Positions 1-10,650 of a stretch of DNA of 64,000 nucleotides are shown here, one piece after another. This DNA is from CAVVFX01 sp963777595. Its GTDB lineage: Bacteria; Acidobacteriota; Terriglobia; Bryobacterales; Bryobacteraceae. Location of the stretch: assembly GCA_963777595.1 (NCBI GenBank), contig CAVZRE010000003.1, forward strand, positions 4,294-68,293. Direction: 5' to 3'. The position numbers were made by a program, and so were the translations under genes. The notes under the pieces are model-generated. The model was given only the letters and a program-made list of their open reading frames with translations, was not told the DNA's origin and searched no databases. Position 1 is the first letter of the stretch. Each line of letters opens with the position of its first letter.

Positions 1-1
1 A

Positions 2-160
2 GCTGCTATCGCGTTGGGCCTCAGCGCAACTCCGACAACAGTATTAACACCCGCTGGAAAATTGGTACTAGCCTGGAATGGGCCGGAAATGCCTGCATTT
101 CTTACGGGGCCCGCTCAAATTATTGCTGAAGGCAGTTATCGTCATGAGATAATTGCGTAA
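2..160 (+). CDS. C-terminal end of an unidentified protein (5' end outside window)
   Basis: An open frame runs in from the left edge and ends at TAA (158-160), two bases before the next ATG, giving 52 residues. The short phrase SATPTTVLTPAGK resembles the cis-Pro strand of thioredoxin-like proteins (ATPT followed by a G-K turn), but no CxxC is visible in this fragment. The tight spacing to the nucleotide-sugar dehydrogenase suggests co-transcription. The family is a guess; the frame itself is reasonably supported by its uninterrupted length and spacing. Confidence 0.45.
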   Translation, partial: AAIALGLSATPTTVLTPAGKLVLAWNGPEMPAFLTGPAQIIAEGSYRHEIIA

Positions 161-162
161 GA

Positions 163-1494
163 ATGAGCACGGTAATCACGCCATTAGAAGCCACCTCCAC
201 TGCCTCCGCCCTCGCGGAGAAGATCACGTCACGACGCGCTAAGGTTGGTGTGGTGGGGTTGGGTTATGTCGGTCTCCCGCTGGCTGTTGAATTCGCCAAG
301 GCCGGATTTGAGGTTACCGGCATTGATTTGAATCTGGAGAAGACCGACTCGGTGAACGCGGGCGTATCTTACATCGGTGACATCAAGACCGAAGAACTTG
401 CGCCGCTGGTCCGGTCAGGCAAGCTGAAGGCCACAACCGATTTCTCAGTGCTGCTCGAACTCGATACCATCAACATCGCGGTGCCGACTCCACTGCGCAA
501 GACCAAAGATCCGGATATGAGCTACATCGACGCAGCTTGCCGCGAGATCGAACGCTTCCTCCACCCTGGTCTGCTCGTCATTCTCGAGTCCACTACTTAT
601 CCTGGAACCACCGATGAACTGGTGTTGCCAATGCTCAGCAAATCCGGCTTGATGGTGGGCAAGGATTTCTTCCTATGTTTTTCGCCGGAGCGGGTCGATC
701 CCGGAAACGCGAAATATCAAACCAAGAACATCCCCAAAGTCGTTGGCGGGGTAACGGCGGCGTGCACGGAAATTGGCGCCTTGTTCTATGCCCAGGCTCT
801 GGAGCATGTGGTGCCGGTGAGTTCTACCCGCGTGGCCGAAATGGTGAAACTACTCGAAAATACTTTTCGCATGATCAATATCGGGCTGGTAAACGAAATC
901 GCGATCATGTGCGACGGTATGGGCATCAATGTGTGGGAAATCATCGACGCAGCGGCTACCAAGCCGTTCGGGTTTATGCCCTTCTATCCCGGACCGGGCC
1001 TCGGCGGTCATTGCATTCCGATCGATCCATTCTATCTTTCATGGAAGACCAAACAGTCGGGGATTGAAGCGCGATTTATCGAGTTGGCAGGCTATATCAA
1101 TGGCCAGATGCCCCATTTCGTGGTGCAGAAAATCCAGAATGCGTTGAATGATCACGCAAAACCGTTGAAGAATTCGAAAGTGCTTGTGGTCGGCATGTCC
1201 TACAAACGGGATATCGACGATGTGCGCGAATCCCCCGCCCTTGACGTGATGTTGCTGCTCGAACGTCATGGGGCTATCGTGAGCTTTACTGATCCACACG
1301 TTCCTGTTGTTCGCCTCGGTGGGCGGGAAGTGAAGTCGGTGGGTGAGGAAGAAGCTGCTAACGCTGATTGCGTGGTGATTATCACGGACCATTCGTCTTT
1401 CGATTACACGAAACTGGTGGACCGCTCCAAGTTAATCGTCGACTCTCGCAACGCGTTGAAGAACTTCAAATCGCCGACAATCGTACGTCTGTAG
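163..1494 (+). CDS. UDP-N-acetyl-sugar 6-dehydrogenase (nucleotide sugar dehydrogenase, WbpA/WbpO/TviB type)
   Basis: This 443-residue cytosolic enzyme should oxidise C6 of a UDP-N-acetylhexosamine to a uronic acid with two NAD+, feeding exopolysaccharide or O-antigen synthesis. The N-terminal Rossmann motif GLGYVG lies at residues 32-37. The catalytic cysteine is C284 in GLGGHCIPIDP. The C-terminal UDP-binding domain contains the conserved SYKRDIDDVRESPA stretch. Length and motif order match the UDP-glucose/GDP-mannose dehydrogenase superfamily. Motifs alone do not settle whether the substrate is UDP-GlcNAc, UDP-ManNAc or UDP-GalNAc. The DinB-like gene starts 2 bp after its stop. Confidence 0.9.
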   Translation: MSTVITPLEATSTASALAEKITSRRAKVGVVGLGYVGLPLAVEFAKAGFEVTGIDLNLEKTDSVNAGVSYIGDIKTEELAPLVRSGKLKATTDFSVLLELDTINIAVPTPLRKTKDPDMSYIDAACREIERFLHPGLLVILESTTYPGTTDELVLPMLSKSGLMVGKDFFLCFSPERVDPGNAKYQTKNIPKVVGGVTAACTEIGALFYAQALEHVVPVSSTRVAEMVKLLENTFRMINIGLVNEIAIMCDGMGINVWEIIDAAATKPFGFMPFYPGPGLGGHCIPIDPFYLSWKTKQSGIEARFIELAGYINGQMPHFVVQKIQNALNDHAKPLKNSKVLVVGMSYKRDIDDVRESPALDVMLLLERHGAIVSFTDPHVPVVRLGGREVKSVGEEEAANADCVVIITDHSSFDYTKLVDRSKLIVDSRNALKNFKSPTIVRL

Positions 1495-1496
1495 TT

Positions 1497-2099
1497 ATGA
1501 CTCGCATCATCGCCGTTTTTTGCATGCTGCCGGGCATTCTGCATGCAGCCGACCCGCACATGACGCTGGAGGAACGCGCCAAAGTGATTCGACTCCTGCA
1601 CCAGTCGCAGGACGAATTTCTCGCTTCCATCGACGGTCTCAGCGAAAAGCAATGGACCTTTAAGGCCGCGCCGGACCGCTGGTCGATCGGCGAAACGGCT
1701 GAACACATTGTTCTGGCCGAAGGTCTTCTCTTTGGGTCCGTTCAAAAAGCCCTGGCATCGCCGCCGAACCCCGATTTGGAGGCGCAGACAGAACGAAAGA
1801 CCGCGTTTCTGGAGCGGGTGATGCTGGATCGCAGTCACAAGGCGCAAGCTCCCGAGCCGATCCGGCCAACTGGGATGACGCGTAGTCAAGTGATCGAACG
1901 CTACAAAATTGCGCGAGCCAAGACGCTGCACTTTGCTGAGACGACCGATCTGCCGCTCAAGGAATTTACCGCGCAGCATCCTTTTCCGGTATTCAATACA
2001 TTGAATGCGTATCAATGGCTGATCTACATTCCACTCCACAATTTACGGCACGGTATGCAGATTGCGGAAGTGAAAGCGACCGCAGGATATCCGAAGTAA
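1497..2099 (+). CDS. secreted DinB-superfamily protein
   Basis: The 200-residue product starts at the ATG at 1497, two bases after the dehydrogenase stop, and opens with a signal peptide (MTRIIAVFCMLPGILHA). The mature part has the DinB/YfiT four-helix pattern: helix 1 (LLHQSQDEFLASIDGLSEKQW), then WSIGETAEHIVLAEG, and a late histidine in LHNLRHGMQ. Together these give the usual His triad for a divalent metal. DinB-fold proteins act as metal-dependent thiol transferases or hydrolases. The substrate is unknown, and the signal peptide places this one outside the cytoplasm. A start further upstream in the same frame is open but would overlap the preceding gene. Confidence 0.75.
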   Translation: MTRIIAVFCMLPGILHAADPHMTLEERAKVIRLLHQSQDEFLASIDGLSEKQWTFKAAPDRWSIGETAEHIVLAEGLLFGSVQKALASPPNPDLEAQTERKTAFLERVMLDRSHKAQAPEPIRPTGMTRSQVIERYKIARAKTLHFAETTDLPLKEFTAQHPFPVFNTLNAYQWLIYIPLHNLRHGMQIAEVKATAGYPK

Positions 2100-2108
2100 C
2101 AAAGCCGG

Positions 2109-3542
2109 TCACGCAAGCAACTGCGGAACTACGTTGCCGTGCACATCCGTCAGCCGGAAGTTACGCCCTTGAAATTTGTAGGTGAGCTTAGTATGGTCGA
2201 AGCCCAGTAACTTCAGCATCGTGGCGTGTAGATCGTGAACGTGCACCTGGTCCTTCACAACATTGAAGCCCAGCTCATCGCTTTCGCCGATTCTCACTCC
2301 GGCTTTAATGCCGCCGCCGGCCATCCACATCGTAAAAGCGTTGGGATGGTGATCGCGTCCATCTGATCCGCCCTGAACCATCGGAGTCCGGCCGAATTCC
2401 CCGCCCCACACGACGAGCGTCTCATCGAGAAGACCGCGGCGTTTGAGATCCTTGATTAAAGCTGCCGCCGCCTGGTCCGTAGCGAGGCAATTCTTCTTGA
2501 GGTCCTTCACCAGGTTTGAGTGCTGATCCCAGGCTTCGTGATAGAGTTGCACGAAACGCACGCCCTTCTCGACCAACCTCCGCGCCAGCAGGCAATTGTT
2601 TGCAAAAGACGCTTTGCCAGGCTCGGCGCCGTACATGTCCAGCGTCTCCTTGGGCTCTTTGGCAATATCCATGAGATCGGGCGCAACGCCTTGCATGCGG
2701 AAAGCCATCTCGAACGAATTGATACGCGTCGAAATTTCGGGATCTCCCGTGGCACCGAGCCGTAGCTGATTCAACTCCTTTATCGCGTCCAGAGAGTCGC
2801 GCTGCAACTCCGCATCCACGCCTGGAGGATTTGATAAATAGAGCACCGGATCGCCGCCGGTGCGGAACTGAACGCCCTGGTAGAGCGTCGGCAGAAAGCC
2901 GCTACCCCAACAACTGTCGCCGCCGCTGGGACCCTTCGTACCGGAGCTGAACACTACGAAGCCGGGCAGGTCCTTAGTCTCCGAACCTAAGCCGTAGAGC
3001 GCCCAGGCGCCCATGCTCGGACGTCCGAACAGCATCGTCCCGGTGTTCATCAGAAGCTGTCCGGGGGCATGGTTGAACGCATCCGTCACCATCGACTTCA
3101 CGATCGCCACATCGTCGACAATCTCTCCAAGATGAGGCAGCAGTTCCGATAACTCCGTCTGGCTCTCGCCGTAGCGCTGGAACTTAAACTTGGGCCCGAG
3201 CAGCTTGGAGTTTGGATTGATGAACGCCGCGCGATAGCCTTTCAACAACTCCGGCGGAGGGAGCGTACCGTCGAATTTGGCGAGTTGCGGCTTGTAGTCG
3301 AAGAGTTCGAGATGACTGGGGGCGCCTGCCATGAAAAGAAAGATCACGTGCTTGGCGCGAGCCGGTAGCGGCGGTGCTTTGGGCGCCAACGGATCAGCCG
3401 GATCATTTGAGGCGTAGCCCGAGTCGGCAAACAACTGGCCAAGCGCCATCGTCCCCAAGCCGATCCCGCACTGTTCGAAGAACCAGCGCCGGGTAACTTC
3501 CTTGGGATGCATTCCGCGATAGAGATGATCCTGACAGCTCAT
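2109..3542 (-). CDS. DUF1501 family protein (sulfatase/alkaline-phosphatase fold), Tat-exported
   Basis: This 477-residue protein starts at the ATG at 3540-3542. The frame is open further upstream but has no support there. A twin-arginine signal (TRRWFFEQCGIGLG, R18-R19) precedes a DUF1501 domain with the typical FLFMAGAPSHLELFDYKP, VVWGGEFGRTPMVQG and GRDHHPNAF motifs. The last carries His and Asp residues that ligate metal in the alkaline-phosphatase superfamily. The substrate is not known for this family. The gene follows the DUF1549/DUF1553 cytochrome protein with a 2-bp gap, the standard pairing in Planctomycetes and Acidobacteria, so the two probably work together in the periplasm. Confidence 0.85.
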   Translation of the reverse strand: MSCQDHLYRGMHPKEVTRRWFFEQCGIGLGTMALGQLFADSGYASNDPADPLAPKAPPLPARAKHVIFLFMAGAPSHLELFDYKPQLAKFDGTLPPPELLKGYRAAFINPNSKLLGPKFKFQRYGESQTELSELLPHLGEIVDDVAIVKSMVTDAFNHAPGQLLMNTGTMLFGRPSMGAWALYGLGSETKDLPGFVVFSSGTKGPSGGDSCWGSGFLPTLYQGVQFRTGGDPVLYLSNPPGVDAELQRDSLDAIKELNQLRLGATGDPEISTRINSFEMAFRMQGVAPDLMDIAKEPKETLDMYGAEPGKASFANNCLLARRLVEKGVRFVQLYHEAWDQHSNLVKDLKKNCLATDQAAAALIKDLKRRGLLDETLVVWGGEFGRTPMVQGGSDGRDHHPNAFTMWMAGGGIKAGVRIGESDELGFNVVKDQVHVHDLHATMLKLLGFDHTKLTYKFQGRNFRLTDVHGNVVPQLLA

Positions 3543-3544
3543 TT

Positions 3545-6500
3545 TTATTCCTTTGTAATCGTCTCGTCGAGATTGAGTAAAACGCGCGACACGGCAGTCC
3601 ATGCCGCCAATTGCGTGGGGGTCGCGCCAGAAGGTGGAGCGGCGCCTGCGAGTTCTTTTGCGTTCAGCCACCCCTCGGACAGCCGTGTCCGCTGCTTTTC
3701 GAGAAGCTTAAGCAGCACCTCTGACTCCTGCGGCGTAGGCGGTCGCGCCACGCAGCGGCGGAACGCGTAAGTGACGCGATCCTGATCGGACTTGCCTGCC
3801 GTCTTTCAGCGTACGCAAGGCGAGCGCCTGCGCCGCTTCGACAAACAGCGGTTCGTTGAGCGTAGTCAGGGCCTGCAGCGGCGTATTGGATCGCGACCTC
3901 CGCACGCACGATGATTCTCCATTAGGCGAATCGAACGCCTGCAGGGCTGGATAGGGCACGGATCGGAAGCGGAAAGTGTACAACGCGCGCCGGTAACGGT
4001 CCGGACCTTCGGCCGATTTCCAGGACTTTTTCGAATAGCTGGCCGGTGGCTCGAAAAGAAATGAAGGCGCAGGTGGATAGACGCTGGGCCCTCCAACCTG
4101 GGGATTGAGCAAGCCGCTGGCGGAGAGCGCCACGTCGCGCACGAGCTCGGCATCCACGCGCAATCTCGGACCGCGGGCGATCAGCCGGTTATCGGGATCC
4201 TTCGCCAGCAGTTCCGGCGACACGGCCGACGCTTGCCGGTAAGCCGCAGACATCACGATGGTGCGATGAAGTTTCTTCAAATCCCAACCCGAATCCATAA
4301 ATTGGACGGCGAGCCAGTCGAGCAGTTCCTGGTTCGAAGGCGGGTCGCACTGCGTTCCGAAATTTTCCGCCGTAGCCACGATGCCCGTGCCGAAGTACGA
4401 CTGCCAGACGCGATTCACGATGGAGCGTGCGGTAGTCGGCGACTGGCGATCCACCAGCCATTTCGCGAACGTCAGCCGGTTCAAAGGAGCCTTAGCCGGC
4501 AGCGGATTCAAGAATGCCGGTACACCCGGTTCGACACCGCGCATCCGGCTGGAGGAAGTCGCCGCGCTTCAAAATATGCGTTTCGCGGTGGTCGTCCTGC
4601 CGCGCGCTTAACACCAACTGCGTCGCGCCTTCGGGATATTGGCGCCACACAGCCGCTATCTGGTCATTCGTGTCTTTCCACTCGGCCACGGTCATACGCC
4701 AGTAGCTAAACTCGGCGCGAAGTTGCGCGGGTGAACGCTCTTCCCGCGGGACGCCGAGGATCTCGCGCACCTTCTCAGGCAGCGGGTCGGCGACGGCTTC
4801 CGGTAGAGTTGTGACCGATAGCCGGACACGACCGAGATTGTTATTCTCGTTGTCGTCCGAGTTGGAGCCGCCATGCATCATCGCGAGATAGATGTTAAAT
4901 ATCGTGCCGCTCGGGAACGAGACCGGCTTTTCAAAATTGAAGACGGCTTTGCGCGACTGATTGCGCTGCCCCGGACCGGCGTCGATCCCCCAGGCTGTAT
5001 CGTTATTGGAATCGATCGCATACTGCACCGGCCCTGTTACACGCTTCTTTCCGCTGTTATCGGAGAACCTCGGTGGAAGCGGCGTCTCCGGCAGATTGAT
5101 GTCGGCGCTGGCCTTCACAATTTTGATCTTCTGAGCCTTAGCCGAAGCGTCTGCCGGAGCCGCTTCAACGACGAATTCGGTCAATGCCCCGAGACCCTGC
5201 GTCGATCGCCCGGGACCGCCGGCGGGGAGATTCGGGTCAGTCAGTAATTCCAGCCGGATAGCGGTAACGTTCTGCACATCAGTGTTGGCGATGAACTCTA
5301 CTTTGTGTCTGGTGGGCGCGTAGCCCAACGCCAGCATGGAGCCATCCTTCATGGGGATCTCACGCTCGCCGCCGGTGGAAATATCTTCTACCTTGGGTCG
5401 CAGCACGGTCCACGACGGCTGATTCCCGGTGACCTGCTTCTCCCACGCAGCCATGCGTTGGTTCCAATCCGGGTTGCGATGCTGCAGCGACGCTTCAAGT
5501 TCCTGCGTCCGCCGGTAGATGTCCGCGCGCTTCATCTGCTGTTCGGGAGTGTAGACTGTGACATTCGCTTCATGCGTGTCGTTGAGAAACGCGAAGATCT
5601 TGTAATACTCTTCCTGCCGGATGGGATCGAATTTATGGTTGTGGCACTGCGCGCATTGGATTGTGACTCCCAGAATGCCTTTGCCGATTGCCTCCATACG
5701 GTCGAACATCGCTTCCATACGGAACTGTTCGGGATCGACGCCGCCTTCTTCGTTGAGCATGGAGTTGCGTAGAAAACCGGTCGCAACAATCTGGTCCTGA
5801 GTCGCGTTCGGGAGCATATCGCCGGCAATCTGGTCGATGACGAATTGGTCGTAAGGCAGATTGTGATTGAACGCGTTGATCACCCAGTCGCGATAGAACC
5901 ACACGGATCGAGGGGCGTCTTTCTCATAGCCGTTGGAGTCCGCATAACGCGCAGCGTCGAGCCAGATGCGCGCCCACCGCTCGCCATAATGGGGCGAAGC
6001 GAGAAGACGATCGACCTGCTTCTCGTAAGCCTTCGGGCCCTGGTCCTTGAGGAATGCGTCGACCTCTTCAGGAGTGGGCGGAAGCCCGATCAGATCGAGA
6101 CTCAGTCGCCGAAGCAGCGTGATACGGTCGGCTTCCGGGGACGGCTTCAGGTTCTCTTTCTCGAGGCGCGCCAGGATGAACGCGTCTATCGGAGTCCGCA
6201 CCCAATTCGCGCGGAGGACTTGCGGAACAGGCGGACGCACTGGCGCCACGAACGCCCAATGCCGCTTGACCTCTGTTACTGGCGCATTCGCTTCATCGGG
6301 CCACGGTGCGCCGTCTTTGATCCACTTTTCGATGGTCGCGATTTGGCTGGGCGAGAGAGGCTTGCCGCCCATCGGCATACGCGCCTGTTCGCCGTCACCG
6401 GAGATCCGTTTGAAGAGTGTGCTCTCCGCCGGATTACCCGCAAGAATGACTTTGGCGGCGACGCTCTTGGTGTCGAGACGCAAGCCGCCCATCTGTGACT

Positions 6501-6669
6501 TCGGTCCGTGGCAGCCGTAACAGGATTGGGCGAAGATCGGTTGGATATCCCGACCATAGTCGACCGGCGCGGGATTTGCCGGCGGCGCGCTGAACCCGTG
6601 CCACGTAAAGAAACTCGCCGCAGCGACGAGAGACACCCGTATTACCGCTCGGGACACACCAAAAGCCAT
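3545..6669 (-). CDS. PSCyt1-DUF1549-DUF1553 cytochrome c-like secreted protein (two +1 breaks)
   Basis: The start is the ATG at 6667-6669, giving a signal peptide (SLVAAASFFTWHGFSA). A PSCyt1 domain follows with haem motif CYGCH (C50, C53, H54). The DUF1549 domain carries YDQFVIDQIAGDMLP and a second CxxCH in QCAQCHNHKFDPI. A central discoidin-like region precedes DUF1553 (TFAKWLVDRQ, TAENFGTQCDPPSNQELLDWLA, NTPLQALTTLNEP) and the terminus LNLDETITKE. Two extra bases break the frame, near 4537 (after DFLQP) and near 3800 (after LKDG). Without them the product is about 1040 residues, normal for the family. Sharp frame switching with conserved sequence on both sides points to sequence errors. 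Function is unknown; an extracellular electron-transfer or polymer-degrading role is inferred. Confidence 0.8.
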
Positions 6670-6746
6670 GCTTGATATATTATCCCGAGTTTGCACCCCA
6701 AAGGGATTTGCTATGGCGGACTGCGGTTCTGCTAGACTGGAATTGT

Positions 6747-6956
6747 ATGTCAATTCCCAATGTGAAGCGGTTCCGGCCCTACTGCCCGACCTGCAATGAT
6801 TCCTTCACCTTGATGGCAGTGCTGCCTCGCGAAGCGAACGTCGACGCGTATCTCGCGGATGCGGTGGCCCGGCACGACCACAAGGCTTATCAGGAATCCA
6901 AGACGCAGATGTTCAAGGTTCGCGTCGGTCAGCAGAAACAGAAGAAAGCGAAGTAG
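6747..6956 (+). CDS. small CxxC protein of unknown function
   Basis: The 69-residue product starts at the ATG at 6747; an upstream extension of the frame would run into the divergent cytochrome gene. It has one CPTC pair near the N terminus (residues 13-16), a middle segment with a cluster of Asp and His (VARHDHKAY), and a lysine-rich tail (QQKQKKAK), as in small nucleic-acid-associated proteins. One CxxC alone would need a partner to hold zinc. No family is recognised. It is divergent from the DUF1553 gene, with 77 bp between the start codons, which must hold both promoters. Confidence 0.6.
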   Translation: MSIPNVKRFRPYCPTCNDSFTLMAVLPREANVDAYLADAVARHDHKAYQESKTQMFKVRVGQQKQKKAK

Positions 6957-7038
6957 CTTACCGCTGCTGCGCACCAGTCTCAAAGTTCCCACGGGCTTGG
7001 TTCCGACTTTCCGGATCCAGGCCCGTTTCAGTTTTCCG

Positions 7039-9837
7039 CTAATCCTGTCCTGCCAGGTACTTCCCCGTCCAGGATCGGCCGCACCGGGCCATCTCCTCGG
7101 GCGGGCCGACCACCACCACTTCTCCTCCTCCGCTTCCACCTTCCGGTCCCAGATCGATCACCCAGTCAGCCGCTTTGATGACTTCCAGGTTGTGTTCGAT
7201 CACCAGCAACGATCCGCCTGCTTCAATGAGCCGGCCGAACGACGTCATCAGTTTCGCTATGTCATCGAAGTGGAGCCCCGTGGTTGGTTCGTCGAAAATA
7301 AACAGCGTCCCCGACGAACTGGATTGTCCCAGATGGGCAGCCAGTTTGACCCGTTGCGCTTCCCCTCCCGACAGCGTCGTTGCGGACTGGCCGAGCCGTA
7401 GATACCCGAGCCCTACGTCGGACAGCACTTTCAACTTATTGACCAGACGCGCAGAGTCGCGGAAGAAATGAATCGCGTCGTCCACGGTAAGCTGCAAAAC
7501 CTCGTGGATGTTCAAGCCGTTGTATTTGATATCGAGAATCCCGCTTTTGAAGCGGGTCCCTTTGCATTCCTCACAGACCAATTCAACATCGGCCAGGAAC
7601 TGCATCTCCACCGTTACGGTCCCGTCGCCCTCGCAGGTTTCACAGCGCCCGCCGGGAACGTTGAAGGAAAAATGTCCCGCGGTGTAGCCGCGCTTATCTG
7701 CCTCTTTGGTCGACGCAAACAGGCCGCGGATCAGATCGAAAGCCTTAATGTAGGTGACTGGATTCGAGCGCGGGGTGCGTCCGATCGGCGACTGGTCAAT
7801 CATGACGAGCTGCTGTATCCGGTCTGCGCCTTCCACTCTCCGGCAGGTAATCTTCGATCCTTCATCACGCAATTCTGACGGATCCGCTTTTTCCTGGCCA
7901 ACTTTGTAGTCCGCGGTCCGCGCACCGAGTAACGCATTCAGCGACCGGTAGATGATGTTGTGAACCAGCGTCGATTTACCCGACCCGGAGACTCCCGTGA
8001 TCACCGCCAGCGAATGCAGCGGAATCGCGACATCTATATTCTTCAAGTTGTGTTCGCGGGCGCCGAAAAACTTCACCCAGTGTTTGGGAACACGGCGTTC
8101 GGCCGGCACGCTCACGCGTTTTTCGCCGCGAAGATAAAGCCCCGTCAGTGAACCATTGCGCTGGGCCACAATCAGTGGATACGCGCCCTCAAATACGATT
8201 CTGCCGCCATGTTCTCCGGCGCCCGGCCCCAGATCGACAATGTGATCGGCCGCGCGCATCACGTCAGGATCGTGCTCCACCACCAGAATCGTATTCCCCA
8301 GTTCGCGCAGCTCGTGCAGGATCTTGATCAGCCGTGCGGTATCGCGGCTATGCAGTCCGATAGACGGCTCATCGAGCACATAGCAGGCGCCGACCAGCCG
8401 CGATCCCAGACAGGTAGCCAGTTGGATGCGCTGCGCCTCTCCACCGGAGAGCGTCGAGGCCAGCCGGTCAAGGGTGAGGTATTCCAGCCCGACGTCGTTG
8501 AGGAACTTGAGCCGCTGGCGGATCTCGACCAGGATCTTCTCGGCGATGGCAGTCTCTTCTGGAGCCAGAGTCAACGCGTCGAAGAACTTCTGGGCCCCGG
8601 CGATGTTCATGCGCACTGCGTCGCCAATCGTCATTCCTCCGACGCGCACCCATAAGGCTTCTCGCCGCAGACGGGATCCGTGACATTCGGGGCAACGTGC
8701 GTAGCCGCGATACCGGCTCAGTAGAACACGCACGTGAACTTTGTATTTCTTGGTTTCCAGAAAATCAAAGAACTCACGCACGCCCGCCAATGCCACTTCC
8801 TGTTCGGCCTCGCTCAGGTCGCAGAACGGCACATTGAAGCGCACCTTACCTTTTGCGTTTTTCTTGAACCAGGTCGCCCATTCCAGACCGCGCGGCTTGG
8901 TCCACGGCTCAATCGCCCCTTCGTCGAGCGACAGGCCTTTATCCGGAATGGCCAGATCCATGTCGTAATCGATAGTGTTTCCGAAACCCTGGCAGCGCGG
9001 GCAAGCGCCGGCGGGACTGTTGAAGCTGAATAGCGCCGGCTGCGGGTCCTGAAACTCCGTGCCATCGTGTTTGCATTCGAAGCGCTCGCTGAAACGAATC
9101 TTCTCGTCGCCGGCGGCGCTCTGAAAAATCACTTCGCCTGCTTCGCGATAACAGACTTCCACGGTATCGACGATGCGCTGGTGCAAGTCGGGACGAATCG
9201 CAATGCGATCTGCGAGGATGAACACCGGCCGCGAAAAATCGATTTCCAGCAGTGATTCCGGCGTAGAAAATTCGAAGACGCGATTCTCCTGAAAGAGCCG
9301 CCCGAAGCCCTTCCGCCGCAGATCGAAGAGGTGTTCCTTAAAGGCATCGCTCGCCGGATCGGAGTGGTGGCGGACGGGGAAGAGCGCGTACCAGCGCGAA
9401 CCTTCCGGGAGTGCCAGGAGGCGCTGTGCTACCTGGTCGACCGTGTCGCGCTCTACGCGGCGTCCGCATTTCGGACAAAATGTCTGGCCGATCCGCGCCC
9501 ACAGCAGCCGCATAAAGTCGTAGCATTCCGTGGACGTGGCTACGGTCGACCGCGGATTGCGCGTGGTGTTCTTCTGCCGGATCGCGATGGCCGGAGCGAT
9601 ACCGTCGATCTCGTCGACTTCGGGCTTCTCCATACGTTCCAGAAACTGCCGCGCATAGGCGGACAGCGATTCCACATAGCGTCGCTGCCCTTCGGCGTAG
9701 ATGGTGTCAAACGCGAGCGAGGATTTCCCCGAGCCCGAGACACCGGTGATGACGGACATGCGATTGTGCGGAATATCAAGAGAGATGTTCTTGAGATTGT
9801 GTAGCCGCGCACCGCGGATAGAGATGGATTCTTCCAA
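7039..9837 (-). CDS. uvrA: excinuclease ABC subunit A
   Basis: At 932 residues this is a full-length UvrA, the damage-recognition ATPase of nucleotide excision repair that loads UvrB. Both ABC modules are present: Walker A GVSGSGKSS at 32-40 and GVSGSGKST near 615, two signature motifs (LSGGEAQR), and two D-E-P Walker B motifs (VLDEPSIGLHSRD, IFDEPTTGLHFDD). Zinc modules are seen as CPRC...CPEC in the first half and CETCEGDG...CEECKGTR in the second. No frame breaks occur in 2.8 kb. It is a single gene with no obvious operon partners; the rhomboid gene lies upstream on the same strand. Confidence 0.97.
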   Translation of the reverse strand: MEESISIRGARLHNLKNISLDIPHNRMSVITGVSGSGKSSLAFDTIYAEGQRRYVESLSAYARQFLERMEKPEVDEIDGIAPAIAIRQKNTTRNPRSTVATSTECYDFMRLLWARIGQTFCPKCGRRVERDTVDQVAQRLLALPEGSRWYALFPVRHHSDPASDAFKEHLFDLRRKGFGRLFQENRVFEFSTPESLLEIDFSRPVFILADRIAIRPDLHQRIVDTVEVCYREAGEVIFQSAAGDEKIRFSERFECKHDGTEFQDPQPALFSFNSPAGACPRCQGFGNTIDYDMDLAIPDKGLSLDEGAIEPWTKPRGLEWATWFKKNAKGKVRFNVPFCDLSEAEQEVALAGVREFFDFLETKKYKVHVRVLLSRYRGYARCPECHGSRLRREALWVRVGGMTIGDAVRMNIAGAQKFFDALTLAPEETAIAEKILVEIRQRLKFLNDVGLEYLTLDRLASTLSGGEAQRIQLATCLGSRLVGACYVLDEPSIGLHSRDTARLIKILHELRELGNTILVVEHDPDVMRAADHIVDLGPGAGEHGGRIVFEGAYPLIVAQRNGSLTGLYLRGEKRVSVPAERRVPKHWVKFFGAREHNLKNIDVAIPLHSLAVITGVSGSGKSTLVHNIIYRSLNALLGARTADYKVGQEKADPSELRDEGSKITCRRVEGADRIQQLVMIDQSPIGRTPRSNPVTYIKAFDLIRGLFASTKEADKRGYTAGHFSFNVPGGRCETCEGDGTVTVEMQFLADVELVCEECKGTRFKSGILDIKYNGLNIHEVLQLTVDDAIHFFRDSARLVNKLKVLSDVGLGYLRLGQSATTLSGGEAQRVKLAAHLGQSSSSGTLFIFDEPTTGLHFDDIAKLMTSFGRLIEAGGSLLVIEHNLEVIKAADWVIDLGPEGGSGGGEVVVVGPPEEMARCGRSWTGKYLAGQD

Positions 9838-9893
9838 GATGGGAACTTCTATTTTAGCGTGGGCGGTAAGAGGCGCCGCCTATCCGCACTGCG

Positions 9894-10650
9894 CTACTGC
9901 AACATGGTCCCGCCGGGACCACCGTGCTTACGCATGTACACCTGAAACTTCTTCTTTGCCCGCTGTAGCTTCCACTGCTTATACCGCCTCGAGAGCGAGT
10001 CGCGATCGAGCCGCAGCAGTTTGGCGCGCAGGTAAACAAAACCAACCAGCATTCCGCCCAGGTGAGCCACATTGCTGACTCCCGAATCGGTATCGGTGAT
10101 GCTATAAAAGAACGCCAGCAAACCCATGATCCAGACAAAATGCCTGACCTTCATCGGGATGACGAAGAAGAAAAGAATCTGGCGGTCCGGAAAAAGAAGG
10201 CCGTACGCCAGAATCAGTCCGAGAATTGCTCCGGAAGCTCCCAGGGTTCGCGTAGCCATAGCCTGCTGACCTGCGAACAGCGCCACAAGCACAACGCAAA
10301 TACCCGCCCCAACGCCACAGATCAGTGTAATACTTTAAAAACTTCTGCAGACCCCAGGTGCGCTCCAGGTCCGGCCCAAACCAATAAAGCGTCAGCATGT
10401 TGAAGAGAATGTGCCAGATTCCCGCATGCAGGAACATGTAGGTGAACAGTTGCCAGATGGCCAGATGGTAAACCACCGCGTTCGGCGTCAACTCAAGCAG
10501 GCGGAATATCTGCGCTGATTCCGGGTTCAGCTTACTCGCAAGAAGCGACAGGAAAAAAAGCGCAGTGTTGCTGATCAGCAGCCACTTTACTCCTGCCGGA
10601 AAGGAATCCGAATAGGATCGGACATAACGAAAACGCGGATCGCTACGCAT
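9894..10650 (-). CDS. rhomboid family intramembrane serine protease (one +1 break)
   Basis: The N-terminal half (MRSDPRFRYVRSYS... to LQKFLKYY) contains the rhomboid pattern FTYMFLHAGIWHILFNMLTLYWFGPDLE. The second half in another frame has the catalytic serine motif GASGAILG and the catalytic histidine in VAHLGGMLVGF. The frames switch at about 10320: dropping one base in the TATTACACTG stretch restores YYLICGVGAGICVVLVALFAG and a 251-residue protein with about six membrane helices. The tail (YKQWKLQRAKKKFQVYMRKHGG) is very basic and cytosolic. The break is most likely a sequence error. Substrates are unknown. Confidence 0.82.
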
